Assembly (NCBI GenBank): GCA_948474755.1
Contig: CAOLHI010001670.1
Location: forward strand, 1 to 64,000
DNA length: 64,000 bases
Origin: Ctenosaura bakeri
Taxonomy: Eukaryota > Chordata > Lepidosauria > Squamata > Iguanidae
Direction: 5' to 3'
Every line of letters begins with the position of its first letter. The first letter of the stretch is position 1. Both the position numbers and the translations under genes were made by a program. Below the pieces are notes generated by a model. It saw only the letters and a program-made list of their open reading frames with translations, was not told the origin of the DNA and did not search any database. Positions 53,262-63,845 of this stretch are shown one piece after another.

Positions 53262-56200
53262 CTATATATCTGTATACATAGACAGCTTCATATGCAGTAG
53301 AGTAAAATGCTTTCAATAAACAATTGTGAATTTATTGATAACATTTGTATTCTGCACAGACAAAAAGGATTTTCCAAATGCTTAGAAGCAATCTGTTTGT
53401 TTGTTTGTTTGTTTGTTTAGTTCACGCCTAGCCCACAATCAGGGCACAGAATAACAGAATCTTAGGCCATTTTCACACGGGGGTAAAACCCCGCGGTGTG
53501 ACGATCGGAGATGGAGGTCGTTCACACTGCGGGGTGAGCTAATGCAGTTGGAAAAGGTGAGGCTCCACACCTCCAACCGCTCTAGTGCAGCTGCAGGGGT
53601 GGCGCTGCGAGTTTTTTAAAAACCACCTTCCCAGGTGGTTTTTATGAAACTCGCCCGCACTAATCCATGGCAGCTCCCGGTGAGAATCTGCAGAGATGCG
53701 TTAGTGCGTCTCTGCAGATCTGCCCGGGGGTGGGCTTCCGGCTGGCGCGCTGCCTGGAGTGCTGCCGGAAGCCACCAGCCGCCATTTTGTGCACCGCTAA
53801 ACGCCGCCGAAATCCGGTGGCGTGTGGAGTGGTGGAACCGCGCTCCCCGCAGGGACGGAGCAAAACACAAGCAGGTAAGCTCCGCCCCTGCGTGCGCCGC
53901 CCCATTTCGGCCCCCCCCACGTGTGAAAAGGGCCTTAGAATAGGAACAGGCCATGAGATCAGTCTAGTCCAACTCTTTGCTATTCAGGAATGCACAACTG
54001 CACTACTCTTGAAGACAAGACACAGAAGGAAAGGAGGGCGATCAGTCTTTCAGTGGGGCTGGAGCAATAGACTGGTTTCTTATCCACCTTGCTGTACTGC
54101 AGCCTGCAGAAAATATATTTAGTTGTGCAATTATTAGACAAAAGTGGAGTTGAGACAGCAATCTCATTTGCAATTATTGACTAAAGCCTGCATTCTTTTA
54201 TTCATTTACTTGGGAGAAAGTCTCAGTGAACTCAGGAGGGCTTTGGTTTTAGTAAACATATAAATCCTATTGGAGAGTATATATGCCTAGGAACTAGACA
54301 ATAAAACGGTTGAAATTTCTGCCTGTAGTACTGGTCTTAATCTAAAAACTGTTGTGGTTAATTTAACATATCCTGTTTGTAAGCATGTTACATCTTTAAA
54401 AACTTGCTATGCTGCTAATACACACTGTAGCTCCCAATAGCTTTATTTAAAAAGGACCATTTTCCATCTGTATTTTGAATGCACTTGAGAGAAAATCTTC
54501 CTTAGCAGCATATGGCATAAAGTGCTTAATTATCTGTAGGATAATACCATTGAGTATAGTTAGCAAATACACTACATCCTAGGGGAAAAATCAGCCGTTC
54601 ATACACTTAGTCTCTGGTACAACTTCCTGCAAAGAATTTGGAAAAGAATGCTTAACCAGACTGTTTCCTTTTTGTAGGACGGAAGTATTAATCTTCAGTA
54701 TTGAAAGTGTACACAGTGCTTCATGTACCAGTTCTGTCGGTAGCTTTGAACTGATATTTGAGTATAGTATTTTGAAATATTCTGCCTTCAAAGAGTCTGT
54801 AGTAATTTGTTGAGAAACCTGTTCAGATCTGCGGTGGAATCCTTGAACACTGCTGAGATAATGAGATAGATTCTTGGTCATGTACTTGATTTGTATGGGG
54901 CAGGAAAGCCATGCTGAAATCAATATAAACAGAACTTTAGTTTTCTACATCTAGAAAATGAATTATTCAGGGATATATTTTTTTCTGGTGAGCAACCTGC
55001 TTTTTAGGTACAGTCATCCCTCCACATTCACTAGGGTTAGGGGCACAGGATCCCTGTGAAAGTGGAAAAACTGAATAACTCTAGGCCCTCCCAAGCCATA
55101 TTTAACACAAAAAAAAGTATGATCACCACATTCAACCCACCATGGATTCCTTTGAGGCATCAGGGTTCCTTCACAAGGGAAAAGTGGGTTGCTGGTGGGG
55201 CTTACTGCCACTTCCACTGCTGCCCCACACTATTTTTAATAGGGACTTACAAGCCTCGTTGGCAGTTTCTCAGTCTTAACAAGGCTTGCAGTGCCTATTA
55301 AAAATGGCATAGGGAGGCAGCAGAGGTGACAGCAAATAATCTGTAAATATTGTATTTGCTGGTGTATAAGACTCACTTCTTTTCCTGAAGAATATTGTTT
55401 GAAAATGGGGTGCATCTTATAAGCTGGTGTGTCTTATACATCAGCAAATAGTATTTGCCAGCATATAAGTGGGGTGCGTCTTATACGTGGGTGCATCATA
55501 TATGCCAGCAAATATGGTAATCAAATCTGTGAAAGTGAACCCCACAAATGTGAAGGGCTGACTGTATATTTTTCATACACTCCTACATCCTAGTGTGACA
55601 GAGTCAAAAAAGAAAGCTTGCTCTCTACCTGAGTTTTATTAATTTGAGAAAAAATAGTGGTAGATCCATTGTCAGTGGGGTGGTAAATCTTTATGAGGTT
55701 TTATTCTGAACTTTAAAAGAGTTACCCAAGAAGCTGAACTCTGCCCTCAGATTGGGTTGAACATCTGAGATAGCTTCTTTAATATTCAGACTAAAACGAA
55801 TAATTAATATATAAATAAAGAGTGGATTCATCATCTGACTGACATGGGAGCCACCTTTTGTTTCAATATTGAAGTTGAATTAAGACAGTTTCCCATCCTT
55901 TTGTGCTGCCCCACTACAGGAAGGATGGAGGTCCAAACCTCCGTACAGCTTTTTCCCATCACAATAAACTATGTCTGAATGTCCAGTTTTATTTCAAGTA
56001 TTTATACCCCACTCTTCAGCTCAAATGGCTGACAGGATGGCTTACAAATCATTCATTTAACACTTCCCTGCTCTCTGGCTTACAAGATGACTAAGATAGG
56101 ACACATAAGGAAAAGGAAATGGCAGTGAGGAAGGGCATTAAGTTCAGCAGATGCTGCCTGCTTAGAGGCCAGAGCAGTTGCAGCTGGAATGTGAAGAGAA

Positions 56201-59200
56201 GGGTTCTCACCAGCTGCTGCACTAAGGTGTGCTAGAGCTGTGGTTGGCCAGAGTGGGGGCAGTTGGAAAATGGAGGGAGGGCCTCTCTGTAGAAATCTGT
56301 AGTAGTCCAAAGACTGTAAACTAAAACAACGATTTTAATTAAAAATATAATAGAAGTATAATGATTTAATGAACTAACAAAAAAATAATTTCTTTTTAGG
56401 TATTCAAAACCTACAATGCTGGAGTATTTGTTTTTGTTCGGGTACTTATTCCTTTGTGGGTTACTCACTACTATGTGAAGTATCATCTGATGGTATGTAC
56501 AGATGCTGTGCAGTATTTTTTTTCCATAATGGAACTCTGGGGCCTATCCATATGTTGTGTGCATAAATGCAATATACATTCATCTTCTCTTTTTTACCAC
56601 TCTAAACTTTCCATCTGCTCATTGCTGAAGGTTTTAAGTGGCCCTGTAGGAAACTGGAGGTGTGGGAGGTAGGCCTCATGGCTCATTGCTGCTGCAGCTT
56701 TGTCCAAAGAGGTCCTCACCCCTGTATTGAAAGGTGCCCCTCCCTTTTGGTAAGTGAGAGGTTATTGTAAAAACCTTGCTGATGAAGCAGAGTGCTTTAG
56801 GGCTATGTCCAATTCTTATTAGATGTGTTTTTACAAGTTTAAAAAGCACTGCCATGTTTTGCACTCATAATATGATAGGAGACAGTGGCATTTGGAAGAG
56901 AAGGAGGTATTGTTTTCATCCTAGTATGTGCTTCCCTTCAGGTAGTTCCAAGGTCAGTCTCTACAGAGGTCTAGACTGAGCTCTTCTTTTCTGGTAGGGT
57001 GCCAATACGGAAGAAACAGCTGGTGCTTCTTACTAACACACCAGCATGACTTCTAGATTATTTTTACAAAATACAGCTCGTTTTCCTAATTTCTTGGTTG
57101 CCCTGATACCATGATACGAGAGGAGTGTCTGCTAGGTAAGAACTGGTAATGCACCTGCTGCTTTGGATCTGGTCATGGGAGGGGACAAACCGAAAGAAAG
57201 CACTGTGAGTTATTATAGGAAGGTAACTCGTGGCCTACGTCAGATGTTGGAGATCCCTCTTTTCATGCTTAAGCTAACAAATGCAACATGTTTGCCGTGA
57301 ATAAAACGTGGTACAGTTCTGTACAGAGAACTGGGCAGAAAACATACTGGGACTGTGCAGGAGTGATATGAATCAGACTTCTGTTTTGTTCAAGCAACTT
57401 AAAATGGAATATGTGCTATTTGAAAAGGGAAAACTTTATTGACACTGGCAAGAAAGTAATCAGATATGTTCTGTGGATCTTCCAGTGAATGTACAAGGAC
57501 TTTCCCCCTTTAGTTTCTGCTTTGGCTAGCAGTGCTGTAAATGATCATTCATACACATTTTAATTGTAATCTCTTGTTGACAAGAACCTATTGTCTGGCC
57601 CCAAGGTACTGTATGAGCAGAAGGCACTTCCAGTTTTGTGAGGGAAATTACCAAATATGGAAGTTTTTACATTGGCCCTCCTCTTGCCATGTCCCTGCCA
57701 TTCTGGAAGATCTTACTGGCTGACATGGCTTTCATGGGGTACAGAGGCTGTACTGAGAAAAGGAAAGTGGGAAAACTTTCTTCCATAAGGAGTACTTGGG
57801 TCACACAAATTTGGATCTCATTCTTAAACTGGAAGGAAGGCAAAGGCAAACCCCCTCTGAACAAAACTTGTAAGTAAATCCTGTGATAGGTTCACCTTAG
57901 GATCACTGTAAGTCAAAAACGACTTGAAGGCACGTAACAACAACTTTAATTATTTGCAGTATGCAAGCTTAAGTGTGTCATGATGCAGCAAGGTGATTCT
58001 GAATGTAAAAACAAAATTCTGTATTTTTATGTTATTTCATTGCATCTGAAGTGTGCAAAAAGGTGGCTGAGATTTGAACTGCTTCCCCTAATAATAAAAG
58101 CAACAACAACAAAAAAGCCCTTTTCAACTAGTAACGTGGGCCGAGGAAATTTCCAGCATCAGGATGAGCTGCGACAGTGCCAGTGAATGATTTGACAGAC
58201 AAGATACTATATAGACATCACCATTTGCTCCTTGACCCCCATTTCTGGGATTGTCAAAGATGAGCAGACAAGTAATGTATCTCATAAGCATATGAGCTTA
58301 CAGCAGACTACTGCATGTGGAGAGGTTGGTATTTGGGACACATTGTTCTTTGGAATGGTTCCTTTGCCATCAGAAAATTTAGTGTGTGACACACACACAC
58401 ACATATACATATATGCTGCGTGCTATTACTCTTGAAGCACCAACTGTTATAGGCCCAATGATCATATGCCAAAAATCAGGTTGTACTTTCTCCCTGTTCA
58501 TGGAAGAGAGCATTCTTTAGGAAGTGTATTTTAACCTGTGAAGGACTTTGGTCTTCTTTGTAAGCCACAAGTAAATGAAAAAATACTGAGATGGGTGAAC
58601 ATAGACTACAGTAAGTACAACAACAAAATCACTACTCCTTCCCCAAATCCTCATGTTTTGATGTTTTAATTTACAGTGTAAGCCATATGGAGTTGTTTCT
58701 TCAAAGCCTAAGATATTCCCAGTAAGTTGATCTCATTTTTTTTCCTTATGACAGTTTATTGTATAGAGAAATGAAACAATTTTGGAGACTGTATGTAAAC
58801 TAAGTGGATAAACAGGTGATTTTTAAATACATTTTGTAAATCTTTAGTTTTTTAGTTGAATCTTTTTTAAAATTAAAGTATAGATAGAATACTAAACCTA
58901 CGTTAAACAGTTTCATACATCAAATGTGGACATACATTTAAGTTTCTTATCTTGTGTTAATGGTTCTAGTCTGTCCAGTATTGAATAGCATTTAACAGTG
59001 CTTGCTTCCAGTTCTGGGCTTGTAGTTTCTTTCTTAGCAGACTTCTTTCATGATATATAAAGATAGAGGCTGAGTGAAACTGTGCTTATGTGGATGGAGC
59101 TGGTCAAGCAAGGCAGAGAAGACAATATAGAAAGGAGGAGAGAAGGACACTCGGGCTTTGGCATGGGAAGAATGGTCACCATGCCCTCCTAGGTGTTGAA

Positions 59201-59800
59201 AACTGCTCTAACATTTTAGTGGACCTATGTGCACTATTTTTTAAAATTATGTGAAGATGCATCAGGGAAACCACTTAAATCAGGGCTTTCTTTTGCTGAA
59301 TTAAATAATGATTTTAGATATGATTTAAATAGCCCTAATTTAACCCACTCTCTTTATAAGGCAAAGTAGAAATAACACCCACTAAATCAGATTTCTTACC
59401 TAAATTAGATGTGTAGATTTCCTGTGAAATTCCATTCTGAGAATAATTTCCTCTTCTAGGGAGAGATTTGAATTCTAGTTACACGTGCAGGGTTTAACAT
59501 TTATTTCTCTCATTTGAGAAGATGTCAGTATTTATAGTAATGTAATATGAATGTTCTGTAGAAAAATGGACTTTACAAATCTGGTATATACTAGCAATTT
59601 CTTCTAACCAGCGAAACAACCTCCAAAATGTACTGTGTATGAATAGTAGAAAATTGCTGTATTTTGTCTTTTAAGAAGAAAATGTATTTTGTGTCTTAAC
59701 TTGATTTTGATGACATATTTCTTTAATTTCTTAGGGTGACACTATTCTGGAAACGGGTGAAGTTGTTCCTCCACTAGAAATACCAAGCAGTCATCATTAA
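52178..59800 (+). CDS. NDUFB6: NDUFB6, complex I subunit B17 (4 coding exons)
   Basis: Accessory subunit of mitochondrial NADH:ubiquinone oxidoreductase, in the membrane arm. Exons 52178-52354, 56400-56492, 58677-58721 and 59735-59800 join in phase 0 each time to 126 residues; human NDUFB6 has 128. [20 protein letters not shown] and [15 protein letters not shown] are near-identical to the mammalian protein. The single membrane helix is about residues 65-82 ([20 protein letters not shown]). [13 protein letters not shown] is the conserved C-terminal part. The start was chosen because mammalian NDUFB6 begins Met-x-Gly-Tyr at this point, and it has G at -3 and +4. An in-frame ATG at 52139 would add 13 residues. 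Confidence 0.95.
52421..52587. mobile_element. Hairpin MITE 66 bases after NDUFB6 exon 1
   Basis: GGCCACGTCCGCAGTAGCCAG to CTGGCTACTGCGGACATGGCC, outer triplets CTA and TTA. The arms are nearly exact complements over about 70 bases. It is carried in the first intron of NDUFB6. Confidence 0.85.
52655..53035 (-). mobile_element. CR1 LINE 3' end, reverse strand
   Basis: Starts AGAATCATAGAA (complement of the CR1 tail), then GAGTTGGAAGAGACCCCAGG and GGCCATCCAGTCCAACCCC. Reverse translation gives [20 protein letters not shown] and [10 protein letters not shown], as in the copy at 39364. NDUFB6 intron 1. Confidence 0.85.
53229..53420. repeat. (TC)n and (TTTG)n microsatellites
   Basis: (TC)n at 53229-53255 and (TTTG)n at 53394-53418. 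Between them TCAGTAAACAAATGTGCATTT and TCAATAAACAATTGTGAATTT are a loose direct repeat of about 100 bases. Confidence 0.8.
53465..53934. mobile_element. Long CpG-rich MITE, group B, with TTA duplication
   Basis: GGCCATTTTCACACGGGGG to CCACGTGTGAAAAGGGCC, exact TTA triplets outside (53462-53464, 53935-53937). It holds TTTTTAAAAACCACC...GGTGGTTTTTATGAAAC, CTGCAGAGATGCG / CGTCTCTGCAG, CCGCCATTTTGTGC and GCAGGTAAGCTCCGCCCC. Same plan as 25478. The 151- and 112-codon frames inside are not genes. Confidence 0.85.
54591..54923 (-). other. Unidentified 110-codon open frame in NDUFB6 intron 1
   Basis: A reverse-strand frame of 110 codons in AT-rich DNA, where such a length is unusual by chance. It contains [20 protein letters not shown] and [20 protein letters not shown], an amphipathic helical-looking composition. 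Just upstream on that strand is an acceptor-like TTGATTTCAG. I recognise no family. It may be an old retrocopy, part of a transposon frame, an antisense exon or chance. No confident gene call. Confidence 0.25.
55011..55564. mobile_element. Tigger/pogo-like MITE with TA duplication
   Basis: CAGTCATCCCTCCACATTCA to TGTGAAGGGCTGACTG, inverted ends with TA on both sides (55009-55010, 55565-55566). A second element is nested near 55346-55520. NDUFB6 intron 1. Confidence 0.8.
55346..55520. mobile_element. Nested 'TATAAGAC' MITE
   Basis: ATTGTATTTGCTGGTGTATA / TATATGCCAGCAAATATGG ends with several GTCTTATA/TATAAGAC copies inside. Inserted into the Tigger-like element. Confidence 0.6.
55567..56399. 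other. Rest of NDUFB6 intron 1
   Basis: 55750-55860 belongs to the unclassified 'GCAGATTCA' family (AGCTTCTTTAA then GTGGATTCATCATC). At 55985-56060, TATTTATACCCCACTCTTC and GGATGGCTTACAAATC look like the inverted 3' end of an L2-type LINE. No gene was seen. Confidence 0.4.
56400..56492 (+). CDS. NDUFB6: NDUFB6 coding exon 2 (membrane helix)
   Basis: Acceptor TTTCTTTTTAG, donor CTGATG|GTATGT. It encodes [20 protein letters not shown] then [11 protein letters not shown] (residues 60-90), the single transmembrane helix. The HYYVKYH motif is shared with mammals. Confidence 0.95.
56493..57825. other. NDUFB6 intron 2, proximal part
   Basis: No recognised repeat or exon. Confidence 0.4.
57826..57947 (-). 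mobile_element. tRNA-like SINE, reverse, truncated
   Basis: AAGGCAAACCCCCTCTGAAC, CCTGTGATAGGTTCACCTTAG and AAAACGACTTGAAGGCACG, ending CAACAAC. NDUFB6 intron 2. Confidence 0.75.
58677..58721 (+). CDS. NDUFB6: NDUFB6 coding exon 3
   Basis: A 45-base exon: acceptor TTTAATTTACAG, donor TTCCCA|GTAAGT. It encodes [15 protein letters not shown] (residues 91-105), matching the KPYxxVxxKxxIFP motif of mammalian NDUFB6. Confidence 0.93.
58722..59734. other. NDUFB6 intron 3
   Basis: AT-rich intron with no recognised feature. Acceptor TTAATTTCTTAG. Confidence 0.45.
59735..59800 (+). CDS. NDUFB6: NDUFB6 coding exon 4
   Basis: It encodes [20 protein letters not shown], a final His, and TAA. The conserved [13 protein letters not shown] motif faces the intermembrane space. 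The C-terminal PSSHH replaces the mammalian PDQHH. Confidence 0.95.
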   Translation, partial: GDTILETGEVVPPLEIPSSHH

Positions 59801-59882
59801 AAGGCTTAAGAACTCAGAAACCTGCAGGCATTTGTCTTGCTTCCTATTAAAATTTATTACCTAACTCAGAATCTTATTTAAC

Positions 59883-59888
59883 AATAAA
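59883..59888 (+). terminator. NDUFB6 polyadenylation signal
   Basis: AATAAA 82 bases after the stop. An ATTAAA at 59846-59851 is an alternative. Confidence 0.7.
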
Positions 59889-61082
59889 AGTGGCTTTAGG
59901 ATTACTATTTTGATTTTTTCTTTTTGAACTAAACATTGCTCTCTACTTTTACTCAGAACTGTATAGGAACACACTCTACAAAACAATGGAGAATTGCAAA
60001 GTAATGACTTCATTGCTGAAATGAAAGTCAAACTTAGTAACTTAACCCTCTGCTTCATTCAAAGAAAGAGATAAGAGATGGGTAGGAAATATTGTGCCAG
60101 TGTAATTTTTTATGCATAAACAGTTATTGGGCGAAGAGTCTTGGGCCAGAAAAGACTCACTGAGTTAATGAGACTTTGTTAAAGTAGCACCTGTAAGTCC
60201 CATTGATCCAGTGTGTCTACTGTAACAGTGGGATTGAGCCCTTTCAGTCCAAGTTTTTCCATACCTGATTTAGCCCAGAAGTTTTGCTAATCTTGTGTTT
60301 TATAAAAAGGGAAGGCTGTAATCATCAGTAAAAAAATTAGCCAAGTCAGCAAGCAAAAAAGTTAATAATCTGGATAGCAAGTAATCTATTTACAAACATG
60401 ATGGAAAGAGCTATATTTGTTTTGTATACAGTTCAGTAGAGCCAAAGAAGGAAAAAAAACTCAAGTTATACCTTCATGTTATGAAATTCAGTAAAAGTTT
60501 AATATAATCTTTACAAAACATATATAGTTTACAATTCAGCAAATGTGAGTTTAAGTCCCTCACTTTGCCACTGCTCGGTATCAATTTCTCCCTGGACAAC
60601 TGATCTAACCATGTAAATATTAAGTAGTACCATACTGCAAATCCTGACTCTTTCAGGTATCAATCTTCTTGTATCTGTACTGTTAAATCTTTTATGTGTA
60701 TCCAATTTTCTTGCAACAAATTCAGCTGAAGTTACAGTTCCGTGGTTGTTTACTTAGTAATTTCTTGCTTTAACAGTAAAAGGGGTAGCATTGTGTGATC
60801 TTCAAACATAGAATTAATAGGTAACCTCTGCATATATGATTGTCAATTATACTAGATGCGAAAGATTTGTAGAGTTTTCTTAGGAGTAGTTCTTTTAGGA
60901 TGCCACCCTTTGGCATCTTTCCTTTAAACCACATCAGCTTAAGAGCTGAAGGAAATGGGGTTAAATTGGTGGATGGGGTCTTCAAAGCAGATGCTAATTC
61001 CAAGGGTGATATTTAATCTTCTTGCCCTGAAGTCTCAGCACTGTTACCACAACTCTGTAAATCTTTTTCAACCTTTGAGGTT
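59889..61082. other. Gap between NDUFB6 and SMIM27 3' ends
   Basis: AT-rich with no repeat that I recognise. It may include the end of a longer SMIM27 3' untranslated region on the reverse strand. Confidence 0.4.
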
Positions 61083-61088
61083 TTTATT
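61083..61088 (-). terminator. Possible SMIM27 polyadenylation signal
   Basis: AATAAA on the reverse strand, 73 bases beyond the stop codon. Confidence 0.45.
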
Positions 61089-61161
61089 GACTGTGGCTAG
61101 AATCAGCCTAAATGCTCTGACACTTCTGTATGGCAGTAGAAGGTCTCTGCTGTAGTTTGCC

Positions 61162-61272
61162 TCAAAGATCCTGTGTTTGCATGGGGTAGTTCTCCTTCAG
61201 CTGCCATTTGGCTGCTATTCGTGTTGCATAAATAACATATCCCCATGAAAGCAACACAATGGTGAGAAGAAT
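61162..61272 (-). CDS. SMIM27: SMIM27 C-terminal coding exon (partial gene)
   Basis: Small integral membrane protein 27, a roughly 55-residue membrane protein of unknown function. On the reverse strand an acceptor CCTTTAACAG (61273-61282) precedes 36 codons and a TGA: ILLTIVLLSWGYVIYATRIA, then AKWQLKENYPMQTQDL. The membrane helix, the SWGxxIYA core and the basic stretch with Tyr-Pro agree with the human protein as I recall it. The preceding part (MKPVS...-type start) is not found in 61273-64000; there is no CpG-rich promoter there either. The gene lies tail-to-tail with NDUFB6, 1.36 kb between stop codons, as expected from human 9p21. Confidence 0.8.
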   Translation of the reverse strand: MLLTIVLLSWGYVIYATRIAAKWQLKENYPMQTQDL

Positions 61273-61408
61273 CTGTTAAAGGAAGATAACATACCATGAC
61301 ATTTCAGATGCACCTGTATTTGACACAGTGCCTGCAAGCAGGATCAAATGGTTTCTCCCAAGGCCAATACACTGTTGTGAAAACTACTGAAAATGGTCAC
61401 TGCAACTA

Positions 61409-62141
61409 CAGCTATACCTCAGTTAACAAAGCAGATGTGTTCCTGGGCTTCACTTCTTTGACAGAAACTTTGGCACCAGAGGTAAAAGCAACCTAGAAAA
61501 AACAGATAGGTTCCTACACCACCAAAAGGAAGAACAGTTCAACATCTTTCAGCAGACCTTTTATACTAACATTATGCAGATGGGAAATGAAACAACCACG
61601 TCAGGTAAGCTTTGCATAAGTAAACAAAAACATTTTGAGTGTTCTAGAGGCCAGTTGAAAAATTCTTCCAAATGCATCTTGGGATATATTTTTTTTCTTC
61701 CAACAATCTGCTCTTTTCTTGTGATTTCCATTTTAGTCGTGAAACTTATAAATCTACACTTTTTCAGGTGGCCAGGGTAGTTGGTGAGACAGGCTGATTT
61801 GCTTTCCCTTTTTGTTTCTGTTTTTCTCTTCACACACGGTCAGTGATTCTGGAGGCAGCTGTTTACCTTGCCTGCTGTACATAGGCACATAGAGCTAGAG
61901 TAGGATCAGCTGGAAAAGAATCTCATTCTTTCCCAGGTAAAACTTTAATGTGTTGTTTACTGAACGCACACTGCTGCGACTCAACACTAAACCTCTTTCT
62001 CCAGCTCTCCCTTCACCATCCTCCCAATGCCAGTGTTGCAAAAATGCCTTCCTCTTAGACAGAAGACAAGAAAGGGCTTCTGTAAAAAGACTTTGTGAAA
62101 AACAGCTTCTTTGTCAGAGGCTTTGTTAACAGGTATCTCTG
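61409..62141. mobile_element. Tigger/pogo-like non-autonomous element, copy 2
   Basis: CAGCTATACCTCAGTTAACA to TTTGTTAACAGGTATCTCTG, with TA on both sides (61407-61408 and 62142-62143). Full-length match to 33435-34185. It lies in the SMIM27 intron. Confidence 0.8.
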
Positions 62142-62143
62142 TA

Positions 62144-63012
62144 CTAATCTTTATTTTTATCCCATCTTTTTTCCAAAACAGAGACGTAAAGCAGCTTACA
62201 AATTAAAAATACACACACACGATCACTATCAAAATAGTATTAAAAATAAAGTTAACAAACAATATTTTATTCTGGAAATTATCATGGCCCGAACAGTCTT
62301 AAATCCCACTTCCACAATTTGAAACTTTGGGGAGCACAGAAGAAATGCTCAGCATATTTCTTCTTTTGAAATGACTTTTTTTTACAATAGATTTCACTCA
62401 TTCAAAATTCCAGAAGCTGCAAAGTATGCAGATTTGTCTATAGGAGGAGTGGGCAAAATATGACCTTCAGCCATTGTTAGACTACAAATCCCAGCATCAC
62501 TTTCCACTGGTTATACCAGCAAGGGTTGATCAAAACTGCTGTCCCAGCAGCATATAGAGCCAGCACTTAGGTGACTTAAAATATACAGATACTGTGGGCT
62601 GGAGTAGGCAAATGTGGTGCCAGGTATCCCCATAAAACATGCACCTCAAATGAGATGAGGTGTCTTTGTTTTATTTGGCCTTCATATGGCCAAACTGCGG
62701 GGTGGGGTACTACTAGCCTTTTGCACCCTACCTTTTCAACCATGGATGAGTTTTTTCCCCAAAGAACGGCGAGCACTCAGGGCTCGTGGTTCCTAGATTA
62801 TTTCTCAGCTGATGTTCTTAACCTCTCAGGCCAGGCCCTCTAAGACCTGGTCCTAAAATATCTCCTGAGAAATGCTCTGGCCATCAGCATTCAAGCTTAA
62901 AAGGCAGCAGGCACAAAGACTAGCAAAGAGCAGTCCAATCCTAACCACGTTTCTTGGAATTCATGCTCATTCCCTTTTATAGATCATGGATGTTTGAAAT
63001 TGCTTCTAAGTA
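62144..63012. other. SMIM27 intron, repeats only
   Basis: 62150-62215 (TTATTTTTATCCCATCTT, GTAAAGCAGCTTACAAATT) looks like an inverted L2-type 3' end with a CA tail. About 62446-62640 has GGAGTGGGCAAAATATG and ACTACAAATCCCAGCATC, a hAT-type remnant. No exon was seen. Confidence 0.4.
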
Positions 63013-63236
63013 CAGAGCATGGCTGGGGAATATCTTGTCCTCCAGATGTTTGCAAGCTATGTCACTTTTATAGCAACATCTGGAGAACCATATGCTCCCT
63101 ATTCTTGAAAAAGATCAGCAGTGGGGGTGCTGCAGTTGCTCTTGGACTGCAGGTTCCAGAAACCCTAAGGAGTGAGAAGAAAAGCTGGGATATGCAGTTC
63201 AACAACCTCTGGAGGGCCATATGATTTCCAGCCTTG
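63013..63236. mobile_element. hAT-like short element
   Basis: CAGAGCATGGCTGGGGAATA start, CCTCCAGATGTTTGCAAGC, then the inverse AACAACCTCTGGAGGGCCAT and ATTTCCAGCCTTGG. Related to the element at 35861. Confidence 0.5.
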
Positions 63237-63780
63237 GTAGAGAGGTTTTTCTAGTTCAATGCTACTCAAAAGTGGTTGTCCCTGGATTAGCATTAATCCT
63301 TGACAAATTTCCCGGAAAGAAAGAAACAGTTGCACCCAATGGGCACTAATATGGGACTAGTCCCTGGTGCATTGGAAGAAAATAGCTGCTGGTCCCACAC
63401 ATCAGATAACTTGTGAAGCACTGCTGTAGCTGGCAGGGTCGGAAAGAACTTTGCCACTGTCTCAGTATAAAACTGGGTTGTGTTTTCCCTTCATGGGGCA
63501 CACTATGGACAGCTACAATTTGGAAAACTGTTGCTATTACATCTCTAGAAAAAGTGGAATACTACTTGAAATTCATTTTAAAAGCAACACTTCTTATAAA
63601 TCAATCCAATAACTTTAGAAAAGGCGGGGGGGGGGATGAAATATGCTAGTTTCAGAATGTGATAGTGGGGCTGAATCTGTCATTAGCCAAGGGATGTCAT
63701 CAAGGGGCAGCAAATCATGTCTAATTACTGTATTTTTACTTTCAAGGAGAAGATACACCAGTGAGAGTTTTGTGCTATTT
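63237..63780. other. Right-edge sequence, no gene seen
   Basis: Presumed SMIM27 intron. A poly-G run is at 63626-63635. Confidence 0.35.
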
Positions 63781-63845
63781 ACAAATATATATATGTATAT
63801 ATATGTACACATACATACACACACATACACACATATACATACAGG
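63781..63845. repeat. (TATG)/(CA) microsatellite
   Basis: Alternating TATATGTA and CACATACA units. Confidence 0.85.
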
